Shown here one piece after another: positions 60,841 through 64,000 of a stretch of 64,000 nucleotides of DNA. The notes beneath the pieces were generated by a model. That model had not been told where the DNA came from, did no database searches, and saw only the letters and a list, made by a program, of their open reading frames with translations. Positions within the stretch are counted from its first letter, which is position 1. Each line of letters starts with the position of its first letter. This stretch comes from Daejeonella sp. Lineage in GTDB: Bacteria > Bacteroidota > Bacteroidia > Sphingobacteriales > Sphingobacteriaceae. The stretch is taken from positions 1 to 64,000 of the forward strand of contig NZ_JAUYSS010000072.1 of assembly GCF_030695525.1 (NCBI RefSeq). The letters run 5' to 3'. The position numbers were made by a program, and so were the translations under genes.

Positions 60841-61650
60841 ATGTCCGCAAATCCAATCCCTCCTTCCGCCGATACACCTGCAAAGTCCTTTGAACGTTTG
60901 TTAACGATCATGAATACCCTTCGTGAGCAATGCCCCTGGGATAAGAAGCAAACGATGGAAACACTCAGGCATCTCACGATTGAAGAGACCTACGAACTTT
61001 CTGATGCTATCCTTGAAGGGGACATGAACGAGATCAGAAAAGAACTGGGTGATATTATGCTTCATCTCGTGTTTTACACACGCATCGCTTCTGAAACTAA
61101 TGATTTTAATATTGCTGATGTCCTGAACGGCATCTGTGATAAACTGATCCACAGGCATCCGCATATTTACAGCGATGTACAGGTTAATGATGAAGCTGAT
61201 GTAAAACGCAATTGGGAGCAACTGAAATTAAAAGAGGGCAATAAATCAGTGCTCGAAGGGGTCCCTGCTTCATTGCCGGCCCTGATCAAAGCTTCAAGAA
61301 TTCAGGAAAAAGCAAGAGGCGTTGGTTTCGACTGGGAAGAAAAGGCTCAGGTATGGGATAAGGTGGAAGAAGAATTGAGGGAATTCAGGGATGAATTTAA
61401 CACCGATGATAATACAGCCATTGATAAAGAGAAGGCTGAAGGGGAATTCGGCGATCTGATGTTTTCTTTAATAAACTACGCTCGTTTCATCGATATCAAC
61501 CCGGAAGATGCTCTCGAAAAAACAAACAAGAAGTTTATAAAGCGTTTTCAATATCTTGAAAGCAAGGCAAAAGAGCTTGGCAAAAGCCTGAAAGACATGA
61601 CTTTATCTGAAATGGATATTTTCTGGAATGAAGCCAAAACTCAAAAATAA
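60841..61650 (+). CDS. mazG: nucleoside triphosphate pyrophosphohydrolase MazG
   Basis: 269 residues, the two-domain MazG. Each half has the EExxE…ExxD metal site: MNTLREQCPWDKKQTMETLRHLTIEETYELSDAI … ELGDIMLHLVFY, and VEEELREFRDEF … EKAEGEFGDLMFSLINYARFI. It hydrolyses NTPs and dNTPs, including damaged ones, to monophosphates. A TATTTTTG -7-like box lies at 60815-60822. It is the first housekeeping gene after the accessory island. Confidence 0.94.
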   Translation: MSANPIPPSADTPAKSFERLLTIMNTLREQCPWDKKQTMETLRHLTIEETYELSDAILEGDMNEIRKELGDIMLHLVFYTRIASETNDFNIADVLNGICDKLIHRHPHIYSDVQVNDEADVKRNWEQLKLKEGNKSVLEGVPASLPALIKASRIQEKARGVGFDWEEKAQVWDKVEEELREFRDEFNTDDNTAIDKEKAEGEFGDLMFSLINYARFIDINPEDALEKTNKKFIKRFQYLESKAKELGKSLKDMTLSEMDIFWNEAKTQK

Positions 61651-61897
61651 GCCTTCTCGAGAAAATAAATTGGGACCATTCTCAAGAAGCAATGACAAGT
61701 ATTTTGTCATTGCCAACGCAGCCTCTTGTCATCGGGAGCACAGTCTCTTGTTATTGCGATCAGCCCTAGGCTGAGAAGCAATCTCCTACAATCATTAGAT
61801 TGCTTCATCGTGCCTGGCCGTCCGGCCAAGCGAGCCTCCTACTCATGACATGTTATAGAGGCTTATAAATTATCCTTTTAGATTTCTCAAATGTTTT

Positions 61898-61968
61898 ACT
61901 CTTGCTAAGACGCGTAATATATCACCTAAGCATATGATGATATGTTGCTATTTGCGTCTTAACGAGAG
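61898..61968. repeat. 71-bp palindrome, 'cgctaagacgc' family, second copy
   Basis: actcttgctaagacgc is mirrored by gcgtcttaacgagag around a different AT-rich centre. Related to 27451-27535 by its arms. Confidence 0.6.
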
Positions 61969-62130
61969 CCATTTTAGCATATTCAATTCCCTATAGCCCA
62001 ATGTCACTATTTAAGATTTGATTTCATATTAAATACAAATTAGTATGTCTTGAATTATTTTTTACTTTTTTGATTTTGACGAACAATTCCAAATTATAGG
62101 ATATTTAGCCCGCTCATGGCCGCGGGGCCT

Positions 62131-62280
62131 AGTCCTTTTCCTGCAGCCCGCCCGGATGAACCCGTTCGGACGGGCAGAAAAGGACCATGCCGAGGAGGAA
62201 CGACGAGACCATGAGTACCTTAAAAACAATAGACAAAAACGAATAAATGCCGCCGCTGTCCCGAAGGTTCGGGAATGCTT
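62131..62280 (+). repeat. ~120-bp dispersed repeat, copy interrupted by a 28-bp palindrome
   Basis: Inverted relative to 40119-40241. Apart from scattered substitutions the difference is a 28-bp insertion at 62147-62174, between cctgcag and cagaaaag. Confidence 0.8.
62147..62174 (+). repeat. 28-bp palindromic unit, copy 4
   Basis: Begins cccgcccgg and ends cgttcggacggg, as in the tRNA-Arg copies. The uninterrupted site at 40119-40241 shows that exactly 28 bp were gained here. Confidence 0.85.
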
Positions 62281-63090
62281 TGAAGGTTTCTGCTTAGGGC
62301 TGGACAATTTTGCCGCACCATCCGACCTGGGCGGAGGAAGAAAGGTTATTAAAGGGGGCTGCTAGCCTGGCGTATAATATGATATTTGGTATAATTAGCA
62401 GGATCCTAGGCGTGTCGCCTTTGCAATAACATTCATATACTTTTTTTGCGGCATCGGACAGGGCGGTAAATTGAAGAGTTTCCATAGCTCTAACTTTCAT
62501 AGCCCTGTACGCAGCCGTTGATGGATGAACATTCCTAAACCTCTAACGTTAATCTTAGCAGCCTTAAAATTTCAATAAAGGGGAATTAATTTGAATGAAT
62601 AAGGATTTCCTGAGCGCGGGGAGGACAAAACGACGGGCCGGGTGTATGGCCTCTAGGGGTGGGAGCTTCGTTTTGTCTTGATTTTTTGGTTACTTTTTCA
62701 TCAAGGAAAAAGTGAATAGGCCTCAGCGGCTATGAGCGGTTTAAAATTTGAGAATACACGGAATAATTTTAATCCTTAATAAATATAACCTACTGCATAT
62801 TAAATATTAAAAGCACTAAATAATGGCATTGGCACTGCGCTCGCGAGGAGGCACGACGAAGCAATCTAATGACGTTTAGCACTATTAGTAAGGGGATTGC
62901 TTCTCCGCCTTGGTCGGATCGCAATGACATACTATTGATTATTGTGTTGAAATATAATTTTTCATATTCAAATTGATTTAAACCTCAGAAACATCTGCTC
63001 TAAGGGCACCCTTCCCTAATCAAAATATTTTTTATAATCGATGTAGCATTTCTGTATCCTGATTCGTCTTAGGTATATAAAACCCTATAT

Positions 63091-63540
63091 ATGAGAACTA
63101 CAGGATTACTTTTACTTTTTTCGATTTTACTTTTTGCAGCATCATGTTCAGACAAAATTAATCTGAGCTTATTGGATGGAAACTATAACGGTTATTACTA
63201 TTATACCGGCCCCGGCGAAACCAAAACCATAAAAAGCCAAAATACTGTAACAGTCAATCTTTCAGGCAAAGAGTACCATTCAAGTGGTGACGCTTCAAGA
63301 ATACCGGCCGGAGGAGCCGGTGAATTTACTCTGGTGGATAAGGAAGAAGTACAGTTTAACGATAAACATATCTGGACTGCCGATTTCGACTGGAACTTAA
63401 TTCTGAACGGACGATTTATTTATGAACTTAAAAATGACAGTTTAATTTTGACACGTAAATTTGAAATTTGCAAAACTTGCGCCATTAAGCCGGGAATGTT
63501 ACCCGGATCATATCAATACCGGTTGAAGAGAACAAATTGA
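63091..63540 (+). CDS. lipoprotein of unknown function, 149 aa
   Basis: Lipoprotein signal ending LFAASC. The mature part is a small beta-rich domain (LLDGNYNGYYYYTGPGETKTI … WTADFDWNLILNGRFIYELKNDSLILTRKF) with a CKTC pair near the end; it resembles small exported lipocalin-like proteins but no family is recognised. It ends 3 bp before the sigma factor start, so the two are probably cotranscribed. Confidence 0.65.
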   Translation: MRTTGLLLLFSILLFAASCSDKINLSLLDGNYNGYYYYTGPGETKTIKSQNTVTVNLSGKEYHSSGDASRIPAGGAGEFTLVDKEEVQFNDKHIWTADFDWNLILNGRFIYELKNDSLILTRKFEICKTCAIKPGMLPGSYQYRLKRTN

Positions 63541-63543
63541 TAC

Positions 63544-64000
63544 ATGTCAAAAACATCCCACATTCCTGAATCAGAGCTCATTCAGGAATGCAAAAAAGGC
63601 AATTTAAAGTACCAGGAAATGTTATATAAACATTTCTTCAGCTATGCTATGGGTGTTGGAATGAGGTATTTATCTGACCGTGATGATACACTGGAAGTTG
63701 TAAATGACTCCTTTATAAAGGTATTCAAATCAATAAAGGATTTTAAAAATGAACAGAATTTAAAACCATGGTTAAGCAGGATTGTAGTCAATACAGCTTT
63801 AGACAGGAGAAGAAAAGATCTGAAACATCAGTACCTGAGTCCGCTCGAAAATGCCTCAGAGCTATCTTATCCGGCTCAGGCATTAGAGAACCTGAACGCC
63901 AGGGACATCTGCAAATTACTGGACAAGCTTCCAAATATACAGCGGATGGTTTTTAATATGTATGAGATAGACGGGTACAGCCATGAGGAGATCGGAAATA
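63544..64000 (+). CDS. ECF-type RNA polymerase sigma factor (cut by window end)
   Basis: 152 codons before the edge. Region 2: LIQECKKGNLKYQEMLYKHFFSYAMGVGMRYLSDRDDTLEVVNDSFIKVFKSIKDFKNEQNLKPWLSRIVVNTALDRRRK. Region 4 begins with LLDKLPNIQRMVFNMYEIDGYSHEEIGN, the sigma-70 helix-turn-helix, and is truncated. ECF sigma factors control small regulons, often with an anti-sigma encoded next to them; that gene would lie beyond the window. It is missed if a stop codon is required, since the frame runs off the end. Confidence 0.88.
   Translation, partial: MSKTSHIPESELIQECKKGNLKYQEMLYKHFFSYAMGVGMRYLSDRDDTLEVVNDSFIKVFKSIKDFKNEQNLKPWLSRIVVNTALDRRRKDLKHQYLSPLENASELSYPAQALENLNARDICKLLDKLPNIQRMVFNMYEIDGYSHEEIGN

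Larger units (their letters stand above)
61651..63090. other. 1.4-kb intergenic region made largely of repeat fragments
   Basis: No gene could be supported. In order it holds two 'attgcttcatcgtgcct'-type palindromic pieces (about 61690-61850 and 62826-62935), the palindrome at 61898-61968, a left-end-like caatgtcactatttaag at 61999-62015 with a rough inverted counterpart at 62816-62831, and the repeat interrupted by a 28-bp unit at 62131-62280. The frames at 62062-62500 are read through these repeats and look spurious. Confidence 0.6.

Noticed and set aside
62062-62500. Three overlapping frames of 68-81 codons
   Set aside because: Read through the interrupted dispersed repeat and the 28-bp unit; low-complexity products with no family likeness.

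Overview
The window reads as chromosomal DNA of a Bacteroidota bacterium, most likely Sphingobacteriaceae (Pedobacter-like). Pointers to this are a type IX secretion plug protein, a SusC-like TonB-dependent receptor, TamL, DUF1080 and patatin/barrel proteins, MnmD, TANNTTTG-type promoter boxes with TTG 19 bp upstream (before tRNA-Arg and tRNA-Cys), and few Shine-Dalgarno sites. The species cannot be named from this alone.

Layout. 1-140 is the right end of an IS21-family element that has cut the first third off a GntP-type permease gene. 1.4-4.8 kb holds a sugar-acid dehydratase, an SDR dehydrogenase and an SMP-30 lactonase, the core of an oxidative, non-phosphorylating sugar pathway. 4.9-6.35 kb holds ychF, tRNA-Arg(CCG) and a broken second copy of that tRNA carrying three copies of a 28-bp palindrome. 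7-17.3 kb is envelope and secreted proteins: DUF1080, EEP hydrolase, CBM9-like, TraB/GumN-like, patatin-barrel, TamL. 17.3-20.6 kb holds an RNA methyltransferase, tRNA-Cys with a 60-aa gene, a REP/RAYT cluster and pyrD. 20.8-28.7 kb holds an ICMT-like methyltransferase, AsmA-like protein, ABC-F, T9SS plug, thioesterase and EVE protein. 29-38 kb holds DUF2200, a TonB receptor, penicillin-acylase and esterase genes, and a GAF protein. 38.8-48.9 kb holds holA, an HsdR_N protein, desaturase, hybrid kinase, arsR-arsM and valS. 49-53.7 kb holds an M13 peptidase, CvpA-CAP, rhodanese and mnmD. 53.7-60.8 kb is an accessory island: an IS1 element, a Fic protein with an AbiEi-like front end and three 24-bp iterons, and a TOTE-type primase-helicase. 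mazG, a 1.4-kb repeat-rich gap, a lipoprotein and an ECF sigma factor cut off by the window edge finish it.

The most unusual content is non-coding. At least five small repeat families are interleaved here: a 28-bp palindrome with two sites that can be compared with an uninterrupted version; a 0.36-0.65-kb element with terminal inverted repeats and conserved hairpins, present four times; a 299-bp element nested in one of those; a RAYT with its REPs, which also supply the last codons of pyrD and of the gene next to valS; and palindromes of the 'cgctaagacgc' type. The accessory island is the best candidate for a conflict or defence system. All family assignments were made by eye from motifs and none was checked against a database.
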